DNA from: Scylla paramamosain
Lineage: Eukaryota > Arthropoda > Malacostraca > Decapoda > Portunidae
NCBI RefSeq assembly: GCF_035594125.1
Contig: NC_087178.1
Span: 1,730,001-1,794,000 of the forward strand
Direction: 5' to 3'
Length of the DNA: 64,000 nt
Under the pieces are notes generated by a model. That model worked only from the letters and a program-made list of their open reading frames with translations, ran no database searches and had not been told where the DNA came from. Shown one piece after another: positions 1 to 27,159 of this stretch. Numbering within the stretch: position 1 is the stretch's first letter; the number at the start of each line of letters is the position of its first letter. Made by a program: the position numbers and the translations under genes.

Positions 1-717
1 GACACGCAAAACGAAACACAAAAAGTATATGAGAAAAAAAAAAAATGAATAGAACGCTCACACCATTAAAAAAAAAAAAAAAAATGGTTGTTTTCTTTGG
101 GATTTCACAAAACATTAAACATGTCAAGTAAAGGATAGAATTATTGTGAAGATAATACAAACACCATCAAAATAACGCATGAAATAGTTTTCCTTTGTTA
201 AAGAAAAGCTCCAAAAACAGAGTATCAAATGAAGAATATAATATTTACTGTAAAAAGGGAAGAAAAATCGTTCAAACATCTTTTTGCGTGATGGGAGAAT
301 ACAAATTGCTTTACGTTCGTGCATGCAAATGGGTTGCGTGGAGCTTCGTGGCATCAGCACAGCAAATCCAACACCGCTGGGGAAGACCTGCCGTGTTGTC
401 CTTCGCGCGAAGAGTGTTTATGTAAATTTTTCAATACATTTTTTCTCATGCAAATCGAGACACTTCAAGGGCAAGGGAAAAATCGACTTAAGAAAAATAT
501 TATAAAACTTTTGCTTCTGCCTCTATTCATTCCACTGTGCAACACAATAGTAATTTTTTGTTTTTACTTTTGCCTTCCACCCTTCCTGCATTTTTTTTTT
601 TTTTTTTATCTCTTCCTCAGCTATTATCTTTTTGTTTCAGTCGAACGTGGTGCAGTTGTTGTATTTATCAAGACATCTCCACTCACTTTTGTTTTGTTTT
701 TGCATGATTCTCCCATT

Positions 718-720
<3 letters not shown>

Positions 721-799
<79 letters not shown>
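721..799. repeat. (CA)n microsatellite
   Basis: An uninterrupted CA dinucleotide array of about 79 bp in intergenic DNA. Confidence 0.98.
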
Positions 800-801
<2 letters not shown>

Positions 802-1082
802 TACCTCCACACATTTAGTGGTTTACCTGGGCATGCAAGTTAAGGATGGGAGAGTGGTAAGGTGGGAGGGAGGAATTCAGGTGAGATGAGGGGTACAGGG
901 GAGGTCCTGGGGGGTCGCGGGGCCCGCTAATTGGTCCGTGATAGTCCAGGTAGACCCCAGGTAGACCCCCGGGGTAGTCACTCAGGTTTTATGGCTTAAT
1001 AAAAATTATCCTCCCACGGCTGGTAATTTGATTAGAGCTGGTGGGGCTGATGGAGCTAAGGGCTTCACCGGGGTATGTCACA

Positions 1083-1512
1083 GGAGAGAAAAGGGAAGGA
1101 AGGATAGGAAGGGAAAGTATGGGGGAAATACGATTCTGTTTTGGCCTTTTCCTTTCCTCTCCCATCCATTTGTCTCTCTATTCATCTATCTCGTAATTTA
1201 TCTTCTTGCTGCAGGATGGAAGTAAAAAGGAAGGAAGGATAGGAAGGGAAAGTATGGGAGAAATAGGACTGTGTTTTGGCTTCTTCCTTTCCTCTCCAAT
1301 CCGTTTGTTTATCTATTAACCACTTTACCTATTTCGTAATCCATCTCTGTTCTTGCTGCAGGGTGGAAGCGAAAAGGAAGGACGGATAGGAAGAAAATGG
1401 AAAGAAGGATCGTTTCTGTCTTTAAATTTCTAGTTTTGCTTCTTGATCTTCCTCCTTTACTCTGTCATTCTCTTGTTTCTCGGGATATGCTACAGGAAGA
1501 AAAGCAGAGAGC
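1083..1512. repeat. tandem repeat, ~140-bp unit, about three copies
   Basis: Three successive units start near 1083, 1222 and 1369. Each opens with a purine block (GGAAGGAAGGATAGGAAG-like), continues through a pyrimidine-rich half (TTTCCTTTCCTCTCC, then ATCTATC/CGTAAT), and the first two close with CTTGCTGCAGG and TGGAAG. The first two units are clearly alike; the third has diverged. The function is unknown. Confidence 0.75.
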
Positions 1513-2148
1513 GAAGGGAAACAGATGAAAGAGAAAGGAAATGGAGGTTGTGTTTCGCTCCTTCTTGGCGTCACTAATCTTCTTTTGTTGCCCTGTTTCT
1601 TTGTTTCTTAGTGTCTGGTACGAAAAAAAAAAGGGATGTACTTTGCTCTGTTTTGACTCCACATCTGTTTTGTCTGTCTTTTCCCTCACTTTACCTATTT
1701 TTTTATTTATTTATTTATCTATTTACTTATTGTTTGTTTGTTTGTTTGTTTGTTTGATTGTTTTTTTTTTTTGTTTCTGGTACAAAAGAAAAGGAAATGA
1801 CAGAAATTGAAAGAAAAGAAATATATTTTGCTCAATCTATCTATTTTGTCTTTTTTTTTTTTGCCATTTCGCCTGCTTCTTCTTTCTTTTTTTTTTTTTT
1901 TCAAATGTTTACTCTTCACACCACAGCAAGTCATAACACTCAACAATAAAAGGTTACATTTATCTATATTCCTTACAGTAGCTGCAAATAGAAATAAAAA
2001 TGACGTCAATGATAAATGAAAAAAAAAAAAAAAAACTGATGTAAATCCTTCTGGTAGAAATTCGATGGATGAATTTTGATAATAATGAAGAGTAACTCTA
2101 CAAGAAAGGACTCCGTCACTTATTACTTAAAAGTGTCAAGGGTGGGGC

Positions 2149-2151
<3 letters not shown>

Positions 2152-2221
<70 letters not shown>
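2152..2221. repeat. (GA)n microsatellite
   Basis: An uninterrupted GA array of about 70 bp. Confidence 0.98.
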
Positions 2222-2224
<3 letters not shown>

Positions 2225-2566
2225 GCAGTCTAAATCCTTAAAAAAATCCTTGGAAGAAAAAAAAACACGTACATTATATTCTTTTATTTTTTTCGCAGGA
2301 GAATTCGATTATTTCTGTTATCAGACTCAAGGCAACGTGATAAAAAGCAGAAAATAATTAAATTTCCCGGAAAAGAACCGATTGAAATGTTTTTTAGATA
2401 AGAATTTATTGTTTTCAACCACAAATAGAAAAAAAAAAATATTCATAAAAAGTGCACGTGCTGGTTTTGAGTCCGATGCAAGACAGACATCCTGAAATTT
2501 ATTTTCTCCTCTATGTCATTCCATTTTTATTCTTCATAATTTTCTCTTCATTTAATTCCTCCCATC

Positions 2567-2769
2567 TTAGTGTATTCCACCTCGTATCAGTATCGGTGCT
2601 GTCTCAGATTCATACCATGTGAGGGACTTTCGTTCAAAATCCTCTGGCAGGCAATACTGGACGTGATAACAGTTAGGTTTAGGTGATCCAGTAAATCTTT
2701 TTGTCTCCCACGCACAGCGAAGAGCAATCACCTTTACGAGTTTCCAAAGAAGTGCTATGTTTTTTCTAC
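2567..2769 (-). CDS. possible terminal exon of an unrecognised gene
   Basis: A 67-codon open frame on the minus strand runs from an acceptor-like site (TTTTGTCAG, exon start 2769) to a TAA stop. Its composition is not low-complexity: the encoded peptide has spaced W, C, Y and P residues and ends in RGGIH. There is no ATG at its 5' end, so it could only be a last coding exon. I do not recognise the sequence and see no matching upstream exon. A chance open frame is at least as likely. Confidence 0.18.
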
Positions 2770-2910
2770 CTGACAAAATAATAAAATGATAAAATGGAGC
2801 TTAGTTTGCACATCACATCAAACAAGAGCCCCTGAGGTCAGCCGGCGAACAAACACAGGCGAGTTATGTGCCACGAAACGAGGATTGGAATATATGCAAT
2901 AGTGGCAAGA

Positions 2911-2959
2911 TCCTGGCGGTCCCTCGATGGTGCTCACGGGTTGATGAACACCGCCAGGA
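2911..2959. repeat. perfect 10-bp inverted repeat (hairpin)
   Basis: TCCTGGCGGT at 2911-2920 is the exact reverse complement of ACCGCCAGGA at 2950-2959, with a 29-nt loop. It sits in a locally GC-rich patch (about 2830-3020) of otherwise AT-rich DNA. No gene or transposon end is recognised beside it. Confidence 0.6.
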
Positions 2960-3350
2960 ACCCCGTGGTGAGGCAGAGAGGAACCTGGGGGGCGAACCGA
3001 ACCGAATTGGCCCTCACACGGGAGGAAAACAATAAAGAATGACTCAATTAACCTCTGTGGGGATGGGGGAAAGGAAGAGGAGGATGGGAGGAGTAAGAGG
3101 AAGTTTTAAAGGCGCTGCTACCCATCCTGTGTAAGAGAATCCGCGACCCAGGGGTAACAAGATACCGCAGGGGGCCTGTGTTATGGTTCTGTGCTCCGCC
3201 TCCTGCCCACACCCACACCCATACCCTCACCTCAATTTCTTTTCTCTTCCCTCAAGTAGGTCTCATAGTATCTTTTCTTCCTATAAATTCTTATATATTT
3301 TTATGTATTTTTTTTACACTCAACACTCTAAACATGTATTGTGAAGTAAA

Positions 3351-3373
3351 CACACACACACACACACACACAC
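3351..3373. repeat. (CA)n microsatellite, short
   Basis: About 23 bp of CA repeat. Confidence 0.95.
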
Positions 3374-3663
3374 CTTGACTCCTTTTTTCACTTCTCCCAC
3401 CTTCTTCTTATCCCTCACTCACCGTCTTCAGCGATACACTACGCTGATACACACGCTTGGTTCACGAGACTCCATATTTTGAAACGCCATGCGCTCTCAT
3501 CAGGACCATTTTCAAAGATTAAAGGTATGATTATCCAGGTTTGCATGGGTACTTTTTTTTTCTCTCTTTTTTTACCGTTGATGGTACAGGTTTCTTTCTG
3601 AACTATCACTGGAATCATGAAAGCAGCCTTGAAAACAGCAATAACTTCTACTAAAGCCTGCCA

Positions 3664-3990
3664 AAAGTTGTCGAGATACCTGGAAGATGTTTAAAGGTTT
3701 GAGTATGCAGTTCAGGGTCTCTCATATAGCAATTGGAGTTATAAAGATCTTAAAAATGATCTTAAGACGTGACGATCATCATGGTCTTGTGTGTAGGCTG
3801 ATATGCTTCACTTTGCTTTCATAAGAATTGGATTCTTAGCGAGGACCTCTCACAGCAAATTTATCATGTTCTTAAGATAATTTTTTTTCAATATTTCTAT
3901 GAAGTCCCCAAGTGGAGAAGTCTTCGCCAAAATTCTAATTCCTGATCCGAAGAAAGTGAATCGCCTTACACACAAGACCATAACGATCTC
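3664..3990. repeat. diverged inverted repeat (foldback-like)
   Basis: The segment at about 3773-3856 matches the reverse complement of 3912-3989, including the shared core ATGGTCTTGTGTGTA (plus copy 3781-3795) and then diverged CTTCACTTT...GGATTCTTAGCGAGGAC-type sequence. A further outer match, AAGTTGTCGAG, occurs at about 3665 and inverted near 4005. The arms differ by substitutions and small gaps, so this is an old palindromic repeat. A related degenerate piece may lie near 4290. It could be a foldback MITE or the remains of two copies in opposite orientation. Confidence 0.5.
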
Positions 3991-5233
3991 AAAAGTTTCG
4001 ACACCTCGACAACTTTAAGCTCTAGTGACAGTGATGGAATTATTCTTCTTCAAGAAAATTTCATGCAACACACTGGTGGCAGCGGTGGGATCCCCGTTAG
4101 ATAATGATTATGATACAATGTCTGTGTATGTCTGGGCAGGGGATCATCTAGCTCACTCTAACAGGCTCAGCTAAAACAAAACAGAGTCTATATTCATATT
4201 AAGAAGATACCAGAAATTTATCTAAGTGTGGGGAGAAAGCCGTGAAAATCTCAAAGACACCAAACATTACCTTACGATCTGATGGTCGTTATGGTTCTAA
4301 TGTCTTAAAATACTTTGTTTTCCCGATTAGGAGATAGATCCCTGGAAAAGACTTTTCAGATTGGGACACATGTGTCACCAGGAATATGTAAATCAGGAAT
4401 ATGTTGTGTGTAATGTTATGGTTAGTGTTATGTGCAGTGTCAAGTTATGTATGCATTGATGCCCAGTTGTAAGAACTCCTTTCTGGAAATCTTTGTGTCA
4501 TGCGGGTGTGCTGGGCTTCACTAAACTTGAAAAAAAAAAAAAACACGAGCTGCCCCTTTAATTAACCATAGTTAGCTCAAACCAACACAACATCCCAAAC
4601 CTTGCCACTGCGCACGGTGGTACAACACTGTGAAAATAGTTTTCTCATAATTATCAAAGGAAATCTCTAAAGGACACAAAACTAATGTATTGATAGTAAT
4701 ACATTGCTTTGGTGTAATGTCTCGACGTCAGATGGCAATGACAAGACAACATTTTCGTGTTATTCAAGCGCAATATTTCATTTCGGAGCACTTCGGAAAT
4801 CCAGCACCAGACGTCAGTGCGGTCACTAAGATAATTTGAAAACTCATCAATGAGAGGCGGAGGTAACCATAGTAGCACCTTTGCGCCGGTAGGTTTGAGT
4901 CAACCGTGAGTTTTCTGGCTACACACCATTTTCGATTGTTAATGTTAATTGTACAATCTGTTTATAAAGTTAATACACCACGAGAGTGTTAGTTGATCTA
5001 CAGTGCTCTTTTGTATAACTTGTAGGGACCTCTCTACCATTAGTCTTCATGTCACGTTTATCTGATGTACTTACATAATAAACATGCTATTACAATTTTA
5101 AATAAATTTGTATATACCTTTTACAAATATGAAAGGGAGAATGCGCACCTAAGTATTATATTTAAGTATCCCACTCTCATACGTGTTCTATTATTATCTG
5201 AAAACTAGGGATTTAAATGAGGGTAAACTACTG

Positions 5234-5443
<210 letters not shown>

Positions 5444-5761
5444 CGTGTAACCCCTGTTCACCTAGCAGTGAGTAGGTACGGGATGTAAAGTCGAGGAGTT
5501 GTGACCTCGTTGTCTTTGGTGTGTTGTGTGTGAGTGATCTCGGTCCAACCCAAAAATTGGTCAGTATGAGCTCTGAGCTTTTTCCATAGGGTGAAGGCCG
5601 GCTGTCTCTCTCGAGACCAGGAGCAGACTATGCAGTGAAAATACACACACACAAATCTCGGATTCTGGGATGAGCAGGGAAAATAATCTCAGGATTACAA
5701 TGTAAAACGATCCAAAAGTATCATGCGTTGTCTTAGTAAAATTTAATTCCTCCGTATTTTA

Positions 5762-5847
5762 TTAATTTATTTGTTTATTTTATTTTATTTTATTTAACTA
5801 TTTATTCATTTATCTATTTATTTATTTATTTATTTATTTATTTATTT
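5762..5847. repeat. (TTTA)n tetranucleotide tract
   Basis: A degenerate TTTA/TTTAT tract of about 85 bp, cleanest in its second half. Confidence 0.9.
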
Positions 5848-6211
5848 TGGTGGGGGTATTACTGATAATCTGACTGACAGTAATGCTAGGTCAGCTATAT
5901 CAATTCCTAATAACATTCCCATGCGATTTCTCCATGTTGTATGGTACTCTTCTTTTCTGGCAGCCGCTAATAGATGGAAGAAGGGAGGCTGGGGGATGAG
6001 CCTTCACCTTTACTATTCTACACAAGGAAGTTTATCAAACCTTGATCCTACTTCTCTTGCATACTTTTCATTAGTGTTGTGTACAGTCTCATGAGGGTCA
6101 ATAAATGTGTTTCTTGGCGTTCTTCGTTTGAAATACTTTATATTCATTACCGATGGACAGTGTAAGGCCCATAGTGAGGAGGAGGAATTTGAGTTGCTGA
6201 CTGAAGTAATG

Positions 6212-6434
<223 letters not shown>

Positions 6435-6723
6435 TGGCGTTACTATGGAGTACGTACGTACGTACATTCACCTTGCTAGATAGAGCAGGCATACATGAGT
6501 TTAAGTTTCACATATTTAAGGTGAAATACATTTTACTTGCCCACCTTCCCAAGGGTATATAGGCTACATTGCCCAGCAGTGGATATTAAAATAACGATTA
6601 TTTTTATTTTGATATTGGCAAAAAAGTGAAGATACATGAATTTGCTTATAATTTTTATCAAGAGAAAAACAGTGGAGGAATTCACTTAATAAAAGAGACA
6701 CAAACATGCAGGAAGGAAAATAA

Positions 6724-10915
<4,192 letters not shown>

Positions 10916-11103
10916 TGTGATGTCATGGTGATGTAGCTTAAGCAGTCTAATCAATTTGTGTGGAAGTAAATATTTCCTTATTGCAATGAATATTCAAATT
11001 TGTTTTCTGTTCATTTTTCCATAAATATGTATTGTAACAACTTTTAAGTGTATAATTCCATTTCTCCTCATTCAAATACTTAGTAAATCACAACATTCAA
11101 GCA

Positions 11104-11109
11104 AATAAA
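11104..11109 (+). terminator. candidate poly(A) signal for PSMA7
   Basis: An AATAAA hexamer about 190 bp after the PSMA7 stop. Position and strand fit; usage is unproven. Confidence 0.45.
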
Positions 11110-11968
11110 ATTAACATTATATACAAAACTCATGTTTACAAATGACAAAGGTAGGAAACTGGTTTTAATAAGAACTGACCTCATGCATAGTTGTTGAAAT
11201 TTGTAAGTGGTTTTGAACTTTTAATACTGTTGTGTAAGTCTACATCCAGCTCTTCAGAGAGAGAGAAAAAAAAAAGCCATGGACCTACAAATTTATAATA
11301 ATAAGTAATCAAGGAACAGTGCATGACAACAGTCTAGATACACTCATGAGTGGAGTAATTGCATCATAACAGTTCAGTTTTTCTGAATTGCACCAAAAAG
11401 TTTTTATTCTACATACATAATAATGGATATGTTGGTCCCAGCAAGTGTGTTCAGCCTTTGTGTTTCAGGGGAAGGCACTTAAATAGCTTTGGAAGTTAAG
11501 TTTCTTGCAGTTCCTCCCCTAAAAATTTCAGGCTACTGTATCAGCAGGTCTATGAATTCTAATTCTAATGCAAGTAAGGATTTTGATCAAATTTCTTCAG
11601 TTCAGTAATCAAGATTTACAAATTTCAATGAAATCACATTAAAGTCAACATCATTCACTAATTTGCCACTATTATATAAGTCTTAGGGGGAAAAATAAAT
11701 AAAAATCATAACAGGAAATAATTTGGTGTGGTGAAGACCACTCGATGACCACCACAATGGGTCACTTGTCCATTCACACAGCATTCAAGCATTTCAAATT
11801 TACATTCTTTGCTTTGAGCATCATGGTGTGAGGAATTAATCCTTTGATCTTAGATTAGCCATTGAAACTATTAACTGGCCTGTCTGCAATGGATTGCAGC
11901 AAATCTTGTAGATGGTATTAGACACATGTCAAGATAAACAGAATATTTACTTACTTGGGGATGATGAA

Positions 11969-11969
<1 letters not shown>

Positions 11970-12003
<34 letters not shown>

Positions 12004-12036
12004 CATTATTATTATTATCATTGTCATTATTATTAT
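11970..12036. repeat. (ATT)n microsatellite
   Basis: A trinucleotide tract with a few ATC variants in its second half. Confidence 0.95.
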
Positions 12037-12062
12037 ATGATATAGTACTCAGCACATACATG

Positions 12063-12068
12063 TTTATT
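12063..12068 (-). terminator. candidate poly(A) signal for WASHC5
   Basis: TTTATT on the plus strand (AATAAA on the minus strand), about 380 bp after the WASHC5 stop codon. Confidence 0.35.
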
Positions 12069-12297
12069 CTACAAGTAGTATGACAACAAATGATTTTAAG
12101 TGGGTTGCACTGACCAAAGAAAGGATATTATCGTACATCATTTTTTAATACTGCTTATATTTAATTGCAGAAAAAATAGCTATGTACTGAGCATTATATA
12201 TATCATGGTCTACAAGCCCTACTGCAGAAAGGCCAATTAATGAAAAATTTGTCTGCCACACACATGACAAAATTCCATCTCTTAACAGGTTTACACA

Positions 12298-12298
<1 letters not shown>

Positions 12299-12336
<38 letters not shown>
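12299..12336. repeat. (TA)n in WASHC5 3' region
   Basis: About 38 bp of TA repeat. Confidence 0.95.
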
Positions 12337-12339
<3 letters not shown>

Positions 12340-12448
12340 CAAATGAATACTCAATATATACAAACACACAGGCCTAAGTCATATACATATTTTAAACTGT
12401 ATTAATATAAATCATATACAATACAAGTAATATCGCAGATCAAAGAGC

Positions 12449-24115
<11,667 letters not shown>

Positions 24116-24253
24116 TTTTTTTACTTCAGAGTACAACCATTTCCTGCAAAATTAAAAACTGGCTAAAAAAAAATGTGATTCAGGTGTGTCAGTTGTATTT
24201 AGCAATACAAGGTTTATGTTATGCTATAATACTGTCACTGCAAATCAATGGTA

Positions 24254-24767
24254 CAGTAAAACCTCCACAAGCCGAACTATGTGGAGTGAGGTGGCTGATG
24301 ATTCATCCAAAAGTTTGGTTTATCTATCTATACGCATTTTTGGCCAGTTTCTAAACATGTACATTTATTATTATTTATAGCATATCTGTTAGCACATTAT
24401 AAACACATTATAAGCCCCAAGATAGATATTTACAGCATATTTCATTATTACAAGCTGTACACAATACACTAACTGGTCATTTAAGAATTCACTTAACATT
24501 ACCCAACTACACACTTAGTGTTCACTTTAGAGCTCACTTAACTGTACATAACACACTGGTCACATAAGAGCTAACATAATATCATGTAGTGTACTACAAG
24601 TGTACTTTTGGTTGTCACTCAGAGCCTGAGTCAAAGATGTTGGCTCGTGGCTCTGGTGTGATTGGAGATGGAGTGGAGCTGGGCAGACTAGCTGAGGAGA
24701 TTGGTAAGGGTGTTCAGGTTATCCAATATTCAGCTTATTCAGGTGAAGTTTTAGGGAGGTTTTACTG
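24254..24767. mobile_element. pogo/Tigger-like MITE, complete
   Basis: CAGTAAAACCTCC at 24254-24266 is matched exactly inverted at 24755-24767, and both ends are flanked by the dinucleotide TA (24252-24253 and 24768-24769). This is the expected target duplication of the Tc1/mariner-pogo group. At 514 bp it is too short to encode a transposase, so it is non-autonomous. It lies just upstream of the first WASHC5 coding exon, probably in a 5' UTR intron. Confidence 0.8.
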
Positions 24768-25039
24768 TAGTTAAATTTCCTATTTTGATATGTTGCATAT
24801 GATTTCCTCATGTGTACTGCATATATAGATCGTGAACTGGATGGGTCCTAAATCTGAAGCCTGAAGAATTTAAAATTTTTCAGTGATTTCAATTAGACAG
24901 CCAATTTTCTCTCCAAATGCAAAGTTTACCTGTTATTTTGTGAGGTTTTCTGTTGAGACATTTTTTTTTTGGAAGTTAAGGGCTTCAACATCAATTGCTC
25001 TGGAATCCTCTTGAAAACAGCAAATAGGATAATACAAAC

Positions 25040-25900
25040 AAAACTAAACTTATTAGTTTTGGTACCAACCTCCGTCAGTCTTATGATCTGGGCCCTTATT
25101 CATTTTACACCATTAAAGGCAATCCTCTAAGCTCCAGTTTTGCTACAGTAGATCTCAGCATAAATGTGGATCCAACTCTAAGATTCCATCTCCATCTTCA
25201 GACCCTAGTGTCAAAGGCTTCAGGTCTGGTATACTCTTTACTTAAGTCAACTTTGTGTCGCTCTCCTTCCTTTATGGTTAGACTTTTCATTACGCACGTA
25301 TGTCCACTTCTTGAATTTGCATCTCCAATATGGAATACAGGTTATGTCAATGGCTTATCACTTCTCGAATCAGTTCAACGACGATGGACTAAGCTCATTA
25401 CAGGTTGTGAGGGTATGACTTATGACCAACGACTTAAAACTCTAGATCTTTACTCTGTAAAAGGAAGACTTTTGTGGGCTGATCTCATCAAATGTTGGAA
25501 GATCTTCAATGGTATGTCATCTATATCTCCTTTTGACTTATTTACTATGGCACCAGCAAGAGATATTACAAGCGGACACAAGTTTAAGATTTTTGTGCAA
25601 CACAGTACCTCTGAAGCCAGACACAGATTTTTCTCAGTTCATGAGGGTAGGTTGTGGAACACACTCTTGTCAGAGGTAGCTGAATCTACCAAGCTAAACA
25701 CTTTCAAGAAAGGACTTGCCATATTCTTAGGAGATTCTTTATTCAATTTTTGAACTTGTTTGCTTTTCATTGTTCTAAGTGGGCTTATAGCACACTTTCC
25801 AGTCTGATCTTTATCCAAATTAGTTCACACTGATGGCCTCTTAAATGGGCTGGTGTGCTAGCCAATATGGGGTTCCCTCCTAGGGAGTCCAACCAGGTAA
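25040..25900 (+). mobile_element. 5'-truncated LINE, C-terminal part of RT ORF
   Basis: An open frame at about 25166-25753 encodes the region downstream of the reverse transcriptase core in CR1/jockey-type LINEs: HVCPLLEFASPIWN, LESVQRRWTKLITG, YDQRLKTLDLYSVKGR and a final TFKKGLAIFLG before the stop. In-frame sequence continues upstream to about 25040. The endonuclease and the RT catalytic core are absent. The 3' UTR probably runs to about 25900. Confidence 0.8.
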
Positions 25901-25914
25901 GGAGGTTACTGTGT

Positions 25915-26185
25915 TGTAACTGTGGCATTTAGGAAATTGTTAGGTGACTGGAGATTGTTACAGGACAGTTATGAGATTGTTAGGTGGCAGTTAGGAGATT
26001 GTTTGGTGGCAGTTCAGAGGTTGTTAGTGGGAGATTGTTAAAAGACAGTTAGAAGACTGTTAGGTGCAATTAAGAGATTATTAGGTGGCAATTAGAAGAT
26101 TGTTAGATGGCAGTTAGGGAGACTGCTAGGTGAGTTAGAAGATTGTTAGATGGCAGTTAGATGACAGTTATGAGGCAACTACATT
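25915..26185. repeat. degenerate minisatellite, ~25-30-bp unit
   Basis: About ten imperfect units built on GTTAGGTGGCAGTTAGGAGATT follow one another, with variable spacing and substitutions. It begins just after the end of the LINE fragment. Confidence 0.8.
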
Positions 26186-26614
26186 ATGAAGAATATATTG
26201 ATTTATGGCAAAAACATGCAAAGATATTCTAAAATACACTAAAATCTTGTAGGTCAGGTATTTGGACTGAGATTATGAAGCTTTAAAAGAAATGGGAGGG
26301 AAAAATAACAGGAAAAAAAAATCTGGGGGCATTCTTAGTTCATCCCTTAGCACATATATTTTATTGTCACTGTTATAAGGCACCAATAATATCTGAAAAC
26401 TCGGTATGAAGTAATTAGGAGTTTTCCCGCCCTTAGTATTGGCCTTTTTTTTCCAGATTTTCATAGATTACTTTAGAATATTTCAAGTTAATATGAAGTC
26501 CGGAAGAGATGCCCTCCTTAATCACTATCATCATACTCAATAAGAAACATGCGGGACAAGCCTATACATAATTACCAGCTACAAATTCTACAGAGTCATT
26601 GGCTGTACATGTAC

Positions 26615-26760
26615 CTGAGTGGCGGTGGCAGGTGTGTCTCCTCCCAGGTGATACAACAACGCCCCTCTGTACACTTATCACAAGAATCACAAGACCCAAG
26701 CAGCTACCCACGGCCCCCTTTGATAATTCTTGCTTTGAATACTTATCCAAAGTGTAATCA
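26615..26760 (-). other. candidate 5' noncoding exon of WASHC5
   Basis: On the minus strand a locally GC-rich stretch ends in CCACTCAG followed by GTACAT, a possible donor at 26614. The first coding exon of WASHC5 begins with an acceptor at about 24144, so a noncoding exon must lie somewhere upstream. This is the best spot I see, but no transcription start signal proves it. Confidence 0.2.
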
Positions 26761-27159
26761 AGCACCATAGATCATTTACAAGTTATTAATTAAGCAAAAA
26801 AATACGATTATGGCACACGGTGAAGCACATTGCATACATTAATACTGTAGCTGTGGTGTGATGACAACTATTGGTGGTGCGGTTCCGACTGTCCGTGGCT
26901 TATGATAATGGAAGTGACTCATGGTAATGTTTTTCTCTGTGCTTGTTTCTGAGCATCATTGGGGCATGGGATAACGTTTATTAACGAAGAACACACACAG
27001 GCATTATATAAACTAAGGTAAAACAACAAAATAAATTGTTTACGCATCTACCTTCGTTTCCCCCTACCGTTTCTTCCCTGATATTGCTATAAAGGAAAAC
27101 GTTTTAAAGTTAACTGGGGACACTAATGTGGATTTTATTTATTTTAAGAAAACGGTGAA

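Larger units (their letters stand above)
10916..12448. other. convergent spacer with 3' UTRs of PSMA7 and WASHC5
   Basis: AT-rich DNA between the two convergent stop codons. It should contain both 3' UTRs. It holds an (ATT)n tract, a (TA)n tract and one candidate polyadenylation hexamer for each strand. I see no further coding region. Confidence 0.7.

Noticed and set aside
3470..3525. CTGATGAG with GCGTTTC on the minus strand as a hammerhead ribozyme
   Set aside because: The GAAAC element lies on the opposite strand to CTGATGA, so the core cannot form.
4654..4878. 74-codon minus-strand frame
   Set aside because: No recognisable family, no splice context and no neighbouring exon; treated as a chance frame.
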